Shown here: positions 17,543 to 24,461 of the stretch, one piece after another
How positions within the stretch are numbered: the stretch's first letter is position 1
Layout of the letters: every line of letters begins with the position of its first letter
NCBI RefSeq assembly: GCF_001006045.1
Contig: NZ_CP011267.1
Coordinates: 1 to 64,000 of the forward strand
DNA length: 64,000 nucleotides
Direction of reading: 5' to 3'
Source of the DNA: Geoglobus ahangari
Lineage (GTDB): Archaea; Halobacteriota; Archaeoglobi; Archaeoglobales; Archaeoglobaceae
Position numbers and translations under genes: made by a program
Notes under the pieces: generated by a model
What the model saw: only the letters and a program-made list of their open reading frames with translations
The model's database searches: none
Told to the model about the DNA's origin: nothing

Positions 17543-18196
17543 CTGCTTGATTTCAAGCGGTGTTTTGCCTCCTTCTTTATTTTCTTTATTTGTTTATCAT
17601 CTAATTTTACACCGTAAATTTTCTCCATCTCCTGAATTATACTATCTTTTTCTTCATTGCTTAGCTCTGGGAATTCAAATTCTTCCAAAATCCAAAGCAA
17701 TCTTTTGAATTCAGGCTTTTTATACAGTTTTTGATAATAGGGCTTTGTTGCTACTAAAATCAATGTTATGGCTTTCAAATCCTCTTTTGTTTCAGCACTT
17801 TCTTCTATTGTGTTCAATAAATAGTTTAGAATTAGGGCAATTCTTTGATTTGCTAAATGGAATTCATCTATGATTAAAACTATCCTCTTCCTTTTCTCCT
17901 TTAAAACTCTTATCAGTTCATCGCATAATTCCCAAATTGCCATTCTTTTATATTGCTTTTCGTTTTCTTCTCCCTCCAATTCTAATAGAATCCTTAACAA
18001 AATCTGCTTTGGTGGTTTTGGATCGTGGAAATAAAAGATATGGATATTACTTAATTCCAAACGCTTAATCAGATAAGTTTTTCCTGCTCCATGCTCTCCA
18101 ATTAAAAATAAATGCTTTCCTTCCTTTGCATGTTCTTTTATCCCTTCTAAAATCTTTTCTCATATCATTCTCTTTTAGCATCGGCATTATTTCCAT
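17539..18196 (-). pseudogene. AAA/P-loop ATPase of the element, 5' frameshift
   Basis: The long frame gives 173 residues with Walker B-like RIVLIIDEFHLAN near residue 60. Upstream in the same frame, but without a usable start, is Walker A GEHGAGKTYLIK (18050-18090). Further upstream, ATG 18196 opens MEIMPMLKENDM in another frame, and a one-base shift near 18155 would join the parts into about 215 residues. This looks like an archaeal plasmid or virus ATPase of the ORC/Cdc6- or TniB-like P-loop type, with a role in replication or DNA handling. As written it is frameshifted close to the start. The dyad at 17605-17619 lies inside it. Confidence 0.6.
17605..17619. repeat. Copy 1 of element dyad (TTTTACACCGTAAAT)
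   Basis: Core TTTACACCGTAAA matches the dyad found four more times in the element. This copy lies inside the ATPase coding sequence. Confidence 0.6.
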
Positions 18197-18308
18197 AATC
18201 GCCGATGCAGTAAACCTTCAAAAATCCATTGAAAATAAACTTACTTTTAGTTAAATCTCTGCAGAATACTGGCTGGAGAATCTCACCATTTAATTCTCCT
18301 TTACAAAT

Positions 18309-18343
18309 GCAGTTTGCCGATTGCTTTAGTAATGGCAAACTGC
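18309..18343. repeat. Perfect 10-bp inverted repeat with 15-nt loop
   Basis: GCAGTTTGCC at 18309-18318 and GGCAAACTGC at 18334-18343. It lies inside the 18165-18907 coding region. It could be a hairpin, a protein-binding dyad or the scar of a short palindromic insertion. Confidence 0.5.
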
Positions 18344-18371
18344 TTAAATATTTGTTTCTGATTTTTATTGA

Positions 18372-18386
18372 GTTTACGGTGTAAAT
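18372..18386. repeat. Copy 2 of element dyad (GTTTACGGTGTAAAT)
   Basis: Reverse complement of the core seen at 17606-17618. It lies inside a coding frame, where it encodes YTVN. Confidence 0.6.
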
Positions 18387-18757
18387 TTCCTTCTCTTTTT
18401 TGTCTATCCTTACACCCAAATAATTTATTTCCCTATCGATTTTCAAAGGAATCTCAAAATATCCATCGTTTTCAAAATGAAGTTAAAATTTGCAGGGCAT
18501 TTTTGTTTAGCCAATCCTAAAACTACGAAGTCTTTTTTCTCAAAATAAATTTCGCTTTCTATTTTTGTATATGGTAGGGTTTGCTTTATTGATCTGCTTG
18601 TTTGGTTTGCTAATTTTGATGCACTTGCCCAAGTTGATTTTTCTTCTGTTTGTTCTGCTTGTGCTTTTGTTATTGCTGTTTGATTTTTGTAAGTCTTAGA
18701 TTTTGTTTTGGATTGCTGGTTTGCAGATTGGTTCTCAAGATTAAAAATATGCTCGGA

Positions 18758-18772
18758 GTTTACAGTGTAAAC
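18758..18772. repeat. Copy 3 of element dyad (GTTTACAGTGTAAAC)
   Basis: Arms GTTTACA and TGTAAAC are perfectly complementary around a single central base. It lies inside a coding frame, again encoding YTVN. Confidence 0.65.
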
Positions 18773-18980
18773 TGAATTAACTTCAGATTGCTCCGAAATC
18801 TCTATAACTTTTTGATTAAGCACAATAGGCTCATACAGTAAGATTTCTGCATTTGAGCAGTTATCAACACTGAGAAAAACATCTGATTGATTTATTTCTA
18901 TGCGCATAAAATAAATATGGAGAATATTTAAAATGTGTATGTACGGATAGATATTTCATTTCAGAAGTTTTAATTATCCT

Positions 18981-19013
18981 AATAAAATCTTCATTTTATT
19001 GTCATAATAAAAT
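18981..19013. promoter_or_regulatory. AT-rich dyad plus third half-site in divergent promoter region
   Basis: AATAAAAT (18981-18988), loop CTTC, ATTTTATT (18993-19000), then AATAAAAT again at 19006-19013. It lies in the 176-nt gap between the divergent genes at 18907 and 19084. Suited to a regulator operator or an AT-rich unwinding element of an origin; nothing more can be said. Confidence 0.4.
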
Positions 19014-19083
19014 TTTTCTCTATTATTATATCAGCACCTACGGATAATTCATATACATTTAAATAATTTTCCTACATTCAATT

Positions 19084-19386
19084 ATGGAAGAGAAAGAGTT
19101 AGTTTGGTTGCAAGGGAAGAGGGTGGCAATAAATACACCGATCCCTTTAAAGATTCACCAGTATTGTAAAGAGAAGGAAATTAAGTTCAGCAGGTTAGCA
19201 GAGATCGGATTTTTGTCATTAATAAGGGAGAAGGAACAGAATGAAAAATTTAAAGAGTTAAAAGAAGAGTTGGAGATAAAAACACAAGCGCTTATGAAGT
19301 GGGCAGAAAAGCAGAAAGCTCTTTTGAGATTGCTTGAAGAAAAAGATGTTATCGATAAGGAAGATTTGAGGAGGATTTTACTATGA
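19084..19386 (+). CDS. Ribbon-helix-helix-like DNA-binding protein with coiled-coil tail
   Basis: 100 residues. Residues 10-45 (KRVAINTPIPLKIHQYCKEK then FSRLAEIGFLSLI) fit a beta-strand followed by two helices, the ribbon-helix-helix layout. From 48 on, a charged heptad-like helix (KEQNEKFKELKEELEIK) suggests a dimerising coiled coil. Upstream lie an AT-rich dyad and TATA-like atttaaataattt. It overlaps a 34-codon ORF by four bases. Such small repressors typically control element copy number or excision. The fold call is by pattern only. Confidence 0.6.
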   Translation: MEEKELVWLQGKRVAINTPIPLKIHQYCKEKEIKFSRLAEIGFLSLIREKEQNEKFKELKEELEIKTQALMKWAEKQKALLRLLEEKDVIDKEDLRRILL

Positions 19387-19487
19387 CGCTAAAGGAATTT
19401 TTGTTACTGGCAAGAAAACAAGCACCGCAAGGATTTAGAATAAAGCATTATCCAGTAACAAATACAGTAATGGCCATTCCTGATTGA
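19383..19487 (+). CDS. Very short ORF (34 aa) coupled to the RHH gene
   Basis: ATG 19383 overlaps the previous stop (ATGA) and the frame reads MTLKEFLLLARKQAPQG to TGA at 19485-19487. The translational coupling is the only evidence that it is expressed. No function can be proposed. It ends 2 nt before the convergent membrane-protein gene. Confidence 0.4.
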   Translation: MTLKEFLLLARKQAPQGFRIKHYPVTNTVMAIPD

Positions 19488-19489
19488 TT

Positions 19490-20234
19490 TTATTTTTTTG
19501 CAAGTTTTTTGGGAATGAATAATATTACAGCTTTTATAGTATCTGCTGGATGTAAGAACTTTCTTTCTCCTTTTATGAATAATTTTTCATTCTCTTTTAT
19601 TTTATTTATAATTTCTTTGAGTTCATTCTGATTTTTCACTAAAGCGTATAGCAAGATGTTGAAAGCTCTTCTCAAATCGTTTAGACCATCATCTCTGACA
19701 ACATATATTATAAGGAGTAGCGCCGATAAAACTAAAATGTTCTTGAAGTTCACTTTGTAAAACATTTCAAGCATGATTACGATGGTGTAATATATTGCAA
19801 ATAATCCCAAAACAAAAACTATATCTAACTTAAAAGCGCCTAATGCAAAATATCTTCGAAAATGTTGCCTACTGACATTGTCCATAACAATTAGAAGTAT
19901 ATCCCATCTAAGATAAACATCAGAAATTTCAGTAAATTTTTCCGCTTTTTTATGGAATTCCTTTCTTATTTTAGTCGAGCCAAACACCCATTTATATAAT
20001 CCAAATGAATGAATGATGAAACCCACAAAAATTCCAAGAACAATCTTTTCAGAGAGGTTTAATTTATTTAATAAATTTAAAAAAATCTATAAAAAACTTT
20101 AAGAAGGAAAATTCCTTAAGATATTCTGGAAACGGTGCATAACCAAACAGAAAGACTAGTAGAACGCCGGGGAAAATGTATCGCAACAATTCATAAAGCT
20201 CAAATCCACTAAATATATTTTCTCCATTACCCAT
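19490..20234 (-). pseudogene. Element membrane protein, one frameshift
   Basis: ATG 20234 with an excellent ribosome-binding site (acctcc on + at 20242-20247, that is GGAGGT) opens MGNGENIFSGFELYELLRY with a hydrophobic segment FPGVLLVFLFGYAPF, ending at a TAA after a run of seven T. With six T the frame would join NKLNLSEKIVLGIFVGF and continue through the 178-residue frame to 19490. That frame has two further hydrophobic stretches (FVLGLFAIYYTIVIML; ILVLSALLLIIYVV) and a lysine-rich C-terminus. The intact protein would have about 248 residues and three or four membrane helices. Function unknown. Confidence 0.55.
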
Positions 20235-20335
20235 TCAATTAACCTCCGATTAGTTTTTACTGAAATATCCTCGTTGAATTAGATTTTTAATTTTTTGTTG
20301 TAATCTTTATTATTGCCTCTTCCATAAAAAGTTTC

Positions 20336-20397
20336 GCCGAGCCTCACATGCCTAACGGCATCGTGTCGTTGCGGGGTCTCCTCACGAACGGCTCGGC
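20336..20397 (+). ncRNA. Structured 62-nt leader RNA candidate, copy A
   Basis: GC-rich island in AT-rich DNA. Helix P1 is GCCGAGCC (20336-20343) with GGCTCGGC (20390-20397). Hairpin P3 is CACATGCC (20345-20352), loop TAAC, GGCATcGTG (20357-20365) with one bulged base. Hairpin P2 pairs TCGT (20366-20369) with ACGA (20384-20387), has a TGC bulge and an inner stem GGG/CTC closed over GTCTC. Copy B has the same fold and length with compensated changes. TATA-like ctttattatt lies about 25 nt before P1, and the ATG of a zinc-ribbon ORF follows after exactly 12 nt without a Shine-Dalgarno. It is likely a 5' leader with regulatory function. Confidence 0.72.
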
Positions 20398-20409
20398 TTA
20401 AGTTTAAAC

Positions 20410-20547
20410 ATGAAAATGTTAAAGGAAGACTGGGAAGAAGGAGAAAAGAAATGTATCATCTGTGGAAAAAGAATGCTGGAAGTAGGGGAAATATGTAAAG
20501 AATGCATGGAGAAGGAGCAGGAAATGATAGATATCGATTTTCCTTGA
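20410..20547 (+). CDS. Zinc-ribbon-like small protein (45 aa)
   Basis: 45 residues, acidic, with CIICGKRMLEVGEICKEC (residues 15-32), a CxxC...CxxC zinc-ribbon-like array. The ATG is 12 nt after structured RNA copy A and has no ribosome-binding site of its own. A 37-nt gap carrying dyad copy 4 separates it from the next gene. Small zinc ribbons of this kind in archaeal elements usually bind nucleic acid or a protein partner; its function is unknown. Confidence 0.6.
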   Translation: MKMLKEDWEEGEKKCIICGKRMLEVGEICKECMEKEQEMIDIDFP

Positions 20548-20568
20548 TTTTCTTTTTTTATTTTTGTA

Positions 20569-20583
20569 GTTTACACCGTAAAC
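20569..20583. promoter_or_regulatory. Copy 4 of element dyad next to a start codon (GTTTACACCGTAAAC)
   Basis: Six-base arms GTTTAC/GTAAAC ending one base before the ATG at 20585 of the winged-helix-like gene. The position is that of an operator covering the transcription or translation start, so autoregulation by this small protein is plausible. Confidence 0.6.
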
Positions 20584-20584
20584 T

Positions 20585-20812
20585 ATGTTGGAGAAACTTG
20601 AAAAGCTGGCTTATCTGGATTTGCCCAAAAAGTCTGGATTGAATCTCGGTTTGCGATTAATTAGAATTTTAGTTCTAACCAATAAATTAAAGGTTTGCAA
20701 TGTTCACGAATTAATCAAAGAATACCGCAGAGAATTCAAGGAGAATTTGAGTTTTATTTCTGCTTTAAATTATCTTTCATTGCTTGCGAAAGCAGAATTA
20801 ATAGGATTTTAA
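20585..20812 (+). CDS. Small helix-turn-helix-like protein (75 aa)
   Basis: 75 residues, helical and basic. The segment LRLIRILVLTNKLKVCNVHELIKEYRREFK followed by LSFISALNYLSLLAKAELIGF is compatible with a winged-helix domain, the second part resembling a recognition helix and wing. Its ATG lies one base after the perfect dyad GTTTACACCGTAAAC, so it may repress its own expression and bind the other copies. Fold inferred by eye; no family named. Confidence 0.5.
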   Translation: MLEKLEKLAYLDLPKKSGLNLGLRLIRILVLTNKLKVCNVHELIKEYRREFKENLSFISALNYLSLLAKAELIGF

Positions 20813-20870
20813 GAAAGAAAAGATATGTTTAGCAAGAATAAAAGGTATCTCATAAGGTTTATTGCTTAAA

Positions 20871-20884
20871 GTTTACGTGTAAGC
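20871..20884. repeat. Copy 5 of element dyad, imperfect (GTTTACGTGTAAGC)
   Basis: One base shorter and with a changed arm end; intergenic, between the convergent genes ending at 20812 and 20905. It may be a diverged site. Confidence 0.4.
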
Positions 20885-20904
20885 TAAAAAAAGAAAAACA
20901 AAAA

Positions 20905-21179
20905 TCAAAAACCCAATTTTTCTTTAATTCTTGCTATTTCTCTCCAAATCTCTCTTACTGCGAATTTATATCTTACAAATTCAATTTCTTCTAACTTCTC
21001 TATTAATTTGCTTGCTTCTTCTTTGCTTAATTCATTTATCTTTTCTTAAAGTGCGCATTTGCTAATTCCTCGACTTCTTTCCTTGTTAATCCGCAATTCC
21101 TTGCTATTGCCATTATGCACTTATACTGCTTTGTTGTTGCCTTCTCATCTCCCCTCTCCTTTCCATTTATTTTTACCAT
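20905..21179 (-). pseudogene. Small element protein downstream of RNA copy B, one frameshift
   Basis: ATG 21179 lies exactly 12 nt after structured RNA copy B. The first frame gives 47 residues (MVKINGKERGDEKATTKQYK, then CIMAIARNCGLTRKEVEELA) and stops at 21036. A one-base indel in the A-rich stretch near 21045 would continue into EKINELSKEEASKLIEKLEE and end at 20905, for about 90 residues. The pattern of a short helical repeat followed by LSKEEASKLI resembles the C-terminal domain found in many phage and element proteins. Function unknown. Confidence 0.5.
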
Positions 21180-21191
21180 GCTTTAATTTGC

Positions 21192-21253
21192 GCCGAGCCG
21201 TTGCCGAGAAAACCTCGCAGGCACGCAATCGCTTTAGCGATGCGAGGCTCGGC
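21192..21253 (-). ncRNA. Structured 62-nt leader RNA candidate, copy B
   Basis: On the minus strand this folds as copy A: P1 GCCGAGCC/GGCTCGGC (extendable by one C-G pair), P3 CGCATCGC, loop TAAA, GCGATtGCG with the bulge at the same position, and P2 TGCC/GGCA with bulge TGC and inner stem GAG/CTC over GTTTT. Six base pairs differ from copy A by double compensating substitutions. The ATG of the next gene is exactly 12 nt downstream (21179), and a TTTTAAC box lies about 25 nt upstream. The only non-Watson-Crick pair in either copy, G-U in copy A, supports this reading direction. Confidence 0.72.
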
Positions 21254-21273
21254 GATGTTTATTATGGAAAAAG

Positions 21274-21548
21274 TTAAAAGAAAAATCTAATTCCTATCCT
21301 TCTTTTTAATGAAAACATACAGCAGAAAAGCGCATTTATCTTTTTAGCCGACTTAATCCCCTTCTCAACTTCTTCTTTTGTTATTTGCCATTATACTTGC
21401 ATTCTACCAACCAAATCTGATTTTTATTAATCACAATTAAATCGGGAAACTTTGATTTTCCCTGCCTAATTACCAAATCAAAACTCATTTCAAGCCATTT
21501 TTTGCATTTTCTTTCGAATTTGTATTCTTTTTTATATTTATTTACCAT
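21274..21548 (-). pseudogene. Holliday-junction-resolvase-like nuclease, one frameshift
   Basis: ATG 21548 reads MVNKYKKEYKFERKCKKWL, then FDLVIRQGKSKFPDLIVI and WLVECKYNGK before a stop at 21381. The Glu in FER, the Asp in FPDLIV and the ECK form the PD-(D/E)xK site in the spacing of archaeal Hjc. One missing base near 21387 would join WQITKEEVEKGIKSAKKI, the C-terminal helix typical of the fold, ending at 21274. The intact protein would have about 90 residues. Element-borne Hjc-like enzymes resolve replication or recombination intermediates. Its 3' end overlaps the promoter of RNA copy B. Confidence 0.6.
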
Positions 21549-21975
21549 AAATATTGTCTTTGTTATCTTTTTTAGATTTTATTCTGAATATTACATGAGA
21601 TAGAGAAGCTATTGTTACCGCTAAGCTGATAATTGCGAGGCTAAAGAGGACTAACGCATATGAAGGACAAATATATCCCCATAATAAAACTTCCAATTGT
21701 AAGCACACCTGAAAATGTAGCGAATACTATATCCCAATTTGTTTCTCCACCTACTTTGTATTCAACATGAGCACCGTGCACTCCTGGTGATATTTATAAA
21801 TCCAACTATCGAACCTATGAAAGAAGTCTCTTAATGTTCTATTGGCCTCATCATATTTTCCAATTAAATAACCTATCCATATATCTTTTTCATTTAAATC
21901 TTTGATTAAAAGTTCTATCTCTTCTGGTAATAGTAAATTTAATAGTAAATTCAATCTTTGGGAAATATTTCTCAT
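21538..21975 (-). pseudogene. Small membrane protein broken across three frames
   Basis: Frame 1 (ATG 21975) encodes 74 residues with a leucine-rich start and acidic helices (LLPEEIELLIKDLNEKDIWI). Frame 2 (about 21641-21787) continues HVEYKVGGETNWDIVFATFSG with a hydrophobic stretch. Frame 3 runs from about 21670 to 21538 as SYALVLFSLAIISLAVTIAS plus a lysine-rich tail. The joined product would be about 145 residues with an N-terminal soluble part and two transmembrane helices. It overlaps the start of the Hjc-like gene. Two indels are required, so this is decay or poor sequence. Confidence 0.4.
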
Positions 21976-22056
21976 TTTTGTTTCTAAACGGAAAACAGCA
22001 CAACATCACCCAGAAGTCCAAAGCCTGTTGGAAATACGCCTTTATCACAATACAAA

Positions 22057-22921
22057 CTAAGACCTCTCGACAAGATACACTCCCGAAACTATCAGAACAC
22101 CACCGAGGACAGTGAACGGCCCGATGTCCTCTCCAAGGGTGAAATACGCCATCACCGCTGTAAAGAGAGGTATCAGATACACGAAAACCGCAACTTTTGT
22201 TGCTCCCATGGCTGAAAGGGCTGAGTACCACGCAACATAGCCAAAAACCGAGCAGAAGATGGCCAAGAACATGATGGATATCCAAGTCATTGTGGAAAAC
22301 GTGGTGGGGTTGGCTAAACCCTCCGCATGTGCAAAGGGAAGAAGGAGAACTGCTCCAATAGCGAAGGCATAGACCGTCAGGGTTTCCGGGTTGTATCGCT
22401 CAAGGAGCCTTTTTCCGGCGATAGTGTATAACGCCCACAGAAATCCGTCGAAAATCATCAGCAGGTCTCCTTTCAGAGTTTCAGCATGGAGGAAGTCCAG
22501 ATTGCCCTTTGATGCCGTAAGCACGACACCTGAGAATGCAAGGATCAGGGCCACGAACTTTCTGCCCGTGAGTTTTTCCCCGACGGTAAACGAGAGAACG
22601 GAAACGAATATCGCAGACGTGTTGATGAGAATGGATGAGTTGGTTGCAGTGGTGTAAAAGAGAGCGAGAAACTGCACGGCATAAAGCAGTGTAACGCCAG
22701 TCAGGGCAAGAAAAACCAGTCCCGGTAGATCTCGCCTTGAAACCGGAACGATTTTGCCAGACAGCTTCAGAATTGCGTACAGTACCAGGGCTGCGATGAG
22801 GAATCTGTAAAGTGCGAGGTTGAACGGGCCAATCTCTCCGAGGCTTATCTTGACGAAGATGAAAGAGGCAGACGATAGCTGTTCCAAGCAGGGCCAGCAC
22901 GTGCTTTCTCTCTGAAACCAC
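22057..22921 (-). pseudogene. EamA/DMT-family transporter with 5' frameshift
   Basis: From about 22887 down to 22057 an intact frame of 276 residues shows the two EamA repeats with about ten hydrophobic helices (for example LVFLALTGVTLLYAVQFLAL and WISIMFLAIFCSVFGYVAWY). The natural N-terminus, GTG 22921 giving VSERKHVLALLGTAIV, is in another frame; a two-base deletion near 22880 (expected Trp-Ala before SFIFVKISL) explains the break. Family members import or export metabolites or drugs; no substrate is readable. The listed open frame starts at an internal TTG and would lack most of helix 1, so the gene may be inactive or mis-sequenced. Confidence 0.7.
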
Positions 22922-23029
22922 CTGAGAAGGTGTGGCCTGCGTTTTTCAATTTTGTGGAGCGCTGAATGGATGTGACCTTTCCATTTTTGAGTTGCCCCGT
23001 CAGACTCCGAAAGCTACTTAAAATCATTT

Positions 23030-23043
23030 TGAATATATATTCA
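23030..23043. promoter_or_regulatory. Perfect 14-bp palindrome before nifX-like gene
   Basis: TGAATATATATTCA ends one base before ATG 23045. With a TATA-like cttaaaat at about 23018-23025, the palindrome would cover the start-site region, as an operator would. AT-only palindromes occur by chance more easily than GC-rich ones. Confidence 0.4.
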
Positions 23044-23044
23044 T

Positions 23045-23362
23045 ATGAAGGTCGCAATACCCACGGATGATGGGAAAACAGTGTCGGAGCACTTTGGTAG
23101 GGCGAGGTACTTCTACATCTACGGCGATGGCGCGGTTAAGCTCGTCGAAAACCCCCACAGGGAGCATGCCGGCAGAATGGGACATGGAAGAGGGCATCAC
23201 GGCCATCACGAGGTGGTCGAGCTCTTCAAGAAGGAGGGGGTCAGGAAAGTCCTGACATTCCACGTTGGAGAGGGCATGAGGAGGAATCTGGAAGATGCGG
23301 GGATAGAAATCGAAATGGTTAAGGAAAGGGACATCGAGAAACTCGTGCATGGATCTAGTTGA
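23045..23362 (+). CDS. NifX/NifB-type dinitrogenase cofactor-binding family protein
   Basis: 105 residues of the MTH1175-like family. The N-terminal strand MKVAIPTDDGKTVSEHFGRA and the later VLTFHVGEGMRRNLEDAGIE match the ribonuclease-H-like fold that binds iron-molybdenum cofactor precursors. A His/Gly-rich insert HGRGHHGHH at residues 47-55 could bind metal. No nitrogenase genes are present, so a role in binding or delivering Fe-S or other metal clusters is more likely. It overlaps the next gene by 14 nt. Confidence 0.82.
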   Translation: MKVAIPTDDGKTVSEHFGRARYFYIYGDGAVKLVENPHREHAGRMGHGRGHHGHHEVVELFKKEGVRKVLTFHVGEGMRRNLEDAGIEIEMVKERDIEKLVHGSS

Positions 23363-24461
23363 CGTCCTCAAAGAGCTGGTGAAGATAGATACAAGAAATC
23401 CTCCCGGAAACACAGTCAGGGCTGTTGAATTTCTTGAGGATCTCTTTTCATCCTACAATACCAGAGTAGTTGGCGATGGTGAGAAGCTCAACCTGACAGT
23501 CGAGATATCAAAGGGAAAGCCGGAGTTCCTCTTCACCTCCCACCTCGACACAGTCCCCGCAGATGATTCGATGCTCGTGCCGAAGCTGGCTGAGGGAAGG
23601 CTTTACGGCAGGGGGAGCTGCGATGCCAAGGGCTGTGTTGCTGCAATCGTCTCGGCCTTCCACGGGCTCGAGATTGATGGCAAGGGTGTGACCCTCGCCT
23701 TCACGGCGGATGAGGAGGTTGGAGGACAGAAGGGGCTCGGTCTGGTAATGGAGCGAATTTCTCCAGACTACGTGGTAATCGGAGAGCCATTCGGCAGTGA
23801 CAGGATCGGCGTTGCACAGGCTTCAGTGGTTCTGCTGAAGCTGATCGTGCACGGTAAGGGGGGCCACACCGCAACTGCCGACGTGAAGGAGGGGGCAGTA
23901 TACAGGGCATCGCGCTTTGTAATCGACGCCGTGGAAAGGTTTTCTGGAGTGAAGGGAAACAGGGAGGAGTATTTCCGAAAAATCTCGAAGCTCGGGCTTG
24001 ATGTGGAGTACAGGGGAAACGGTGATGTTGTCTTCAACCCCTCCATCATCCGGGCTGGTATTAAGAGAAACGTCGTCCCTGACGTTTGCGAGATCGAGGT
24101 GGACATGAGGATCGCACCCTGGGTGGACATGAAGGATGTCCGGAGCGCACTGAAGTACGAGGGAGTGGATGTTTTCATAGTCGGCTACCTGAAGCCCTTC
24201 GGCTTCGGACTTGACGATGTTCCGGAAGAGAGGGATGTGGAGCTGCTTGGGATCATCAGAGAGGCAGTAGAGGGAGAGGGCATGACGCCCAGAGCAGTGG
24301 TCTCGCTGGGTGTTGGTGACGCGAGGCACGTGAGAAACAGGGGGATACCGGCTTTCTACTACGGTCCCGGTGGGGAGAATATGCACTCAAGAGACGAGTT
24401 CGTTTACCTGAGCGAGCTGGAGAAGGCAGTGAGAGTTTACAGGAGAATGGTCACTCTTTGA
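23349..24461 (+). CDS. M20-family metallopeptidase/deacylase (ArgE/DapE-like)
   Basis: 370 residues. Zinc-site motifs: SHLDTVPADD (~60, His), GRGSCDAKGC (~88, bridging Asp), TADEEVGGQKG (~115, catalytic and ligand Glu), GEPFGSD (~140), and the last ligand His in GPGGENMHSRDEF (~340). GHTATAD near 170 is in the dimerisation lid. The family includes acetylornithine deacetylase, succinyl-diaminopimelate desuccinylase and LysK; the sequence does not distinguish them. It overlaps the nifX-like gene by 14 nt and the convergent membrane gene by 11 nt. Confidence 0.85.
   Translation: MDLVDVLKELVKIDTRNPPGNTVRAVEFLEDLFSSYNTRVVGDGEKLNLTVEISKGKPEFLFTSHLDTVPADDSMLVPKLAEGRLYGRGSCDAKGCVAAIVSAFHGLEIDGKGVTLAFTADEEVGGQKGLGLVMERISPDYVVIGEPFGSDRIGVAQASVVLLKLIVHGKGGHTATADVKEGAVYRASRFVIDAVERFSGVKGNREEYFRKISKLGLDVEYRGNGDVVFNPSIIRAGIKRNVVPDVCEIEVDMRIAPWVDMKDVRSALKYEGVDVFIVGYLKPFGFGLDDVPEERDVELLGIIREAVEGEGMTPRAVVSLGVGDARHVRNRGIPAFYYGPGGENMHSRDEFVYLSELEKAVRVYRRMVTL

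Larger units (their letters stand above)
18165..18907 (-). pseudogene. Element protein of unknown function, probably one gene split by a frameshift
   Basis: Two minus-strand frames adjoin: 18443-18907 (154 residues, Gln/Asn/Ser/Thr-rich middle, beginning MRIEINQSDVFLSVDN) and 18165-18446 (93 residues, IDREINYLGVRIDKKEKEI). Near 18450 the second frame extends upstream as HFENDGYFEIPL, matching the end of the first, so a one-base indel probably splits a single protein of about 245 residues. Each half contains one copy of the 15-bp dyad, encoding IYTVNS and VYTVNS. No homology is recognised. It lies upstream of the ATPase and probably shares its operon. Confidence 0.45.
16512..22030. mobile_element. 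Decaying integrated genetic element at tRNA-Thr
   Basis: AT-rich block directly after the tRNA-Thr 3' end, ending before the GC-richer transporter gene at 22057. It holds a broken archaeal tyrosine integrase reading out of the tRNA, an AAA ATPase, a ribbon-helix-helix-like protein, a zinc-ribbon protein, a small winged-helix-like protein, a Hjc-like nuclease, several membrane proteins, repeated 15-bp dyads and two structured RNA elements. I found no second copy of the tRNA 3' half up to 22060, so the right end is inferred from composition and may be truncated. Confidence 0.75.

Noticed and set aside
20336-21253. GCCGAGCC/GGCTCGGC repeats as terminal inverted repeats of an insertion sequence
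   Set aside because: Each copy contains both arms within 62 nt and folds on itself, no transposase lies between them, and internal substitutions are compensated in helices.
16512-22060. Right attachment site (second copy of the tRNA-Thr 3' half)
   Set aside because: I found no repeat of the T-arm/acceptor sequence in this stretch; the right boundary is therefore only compositional.
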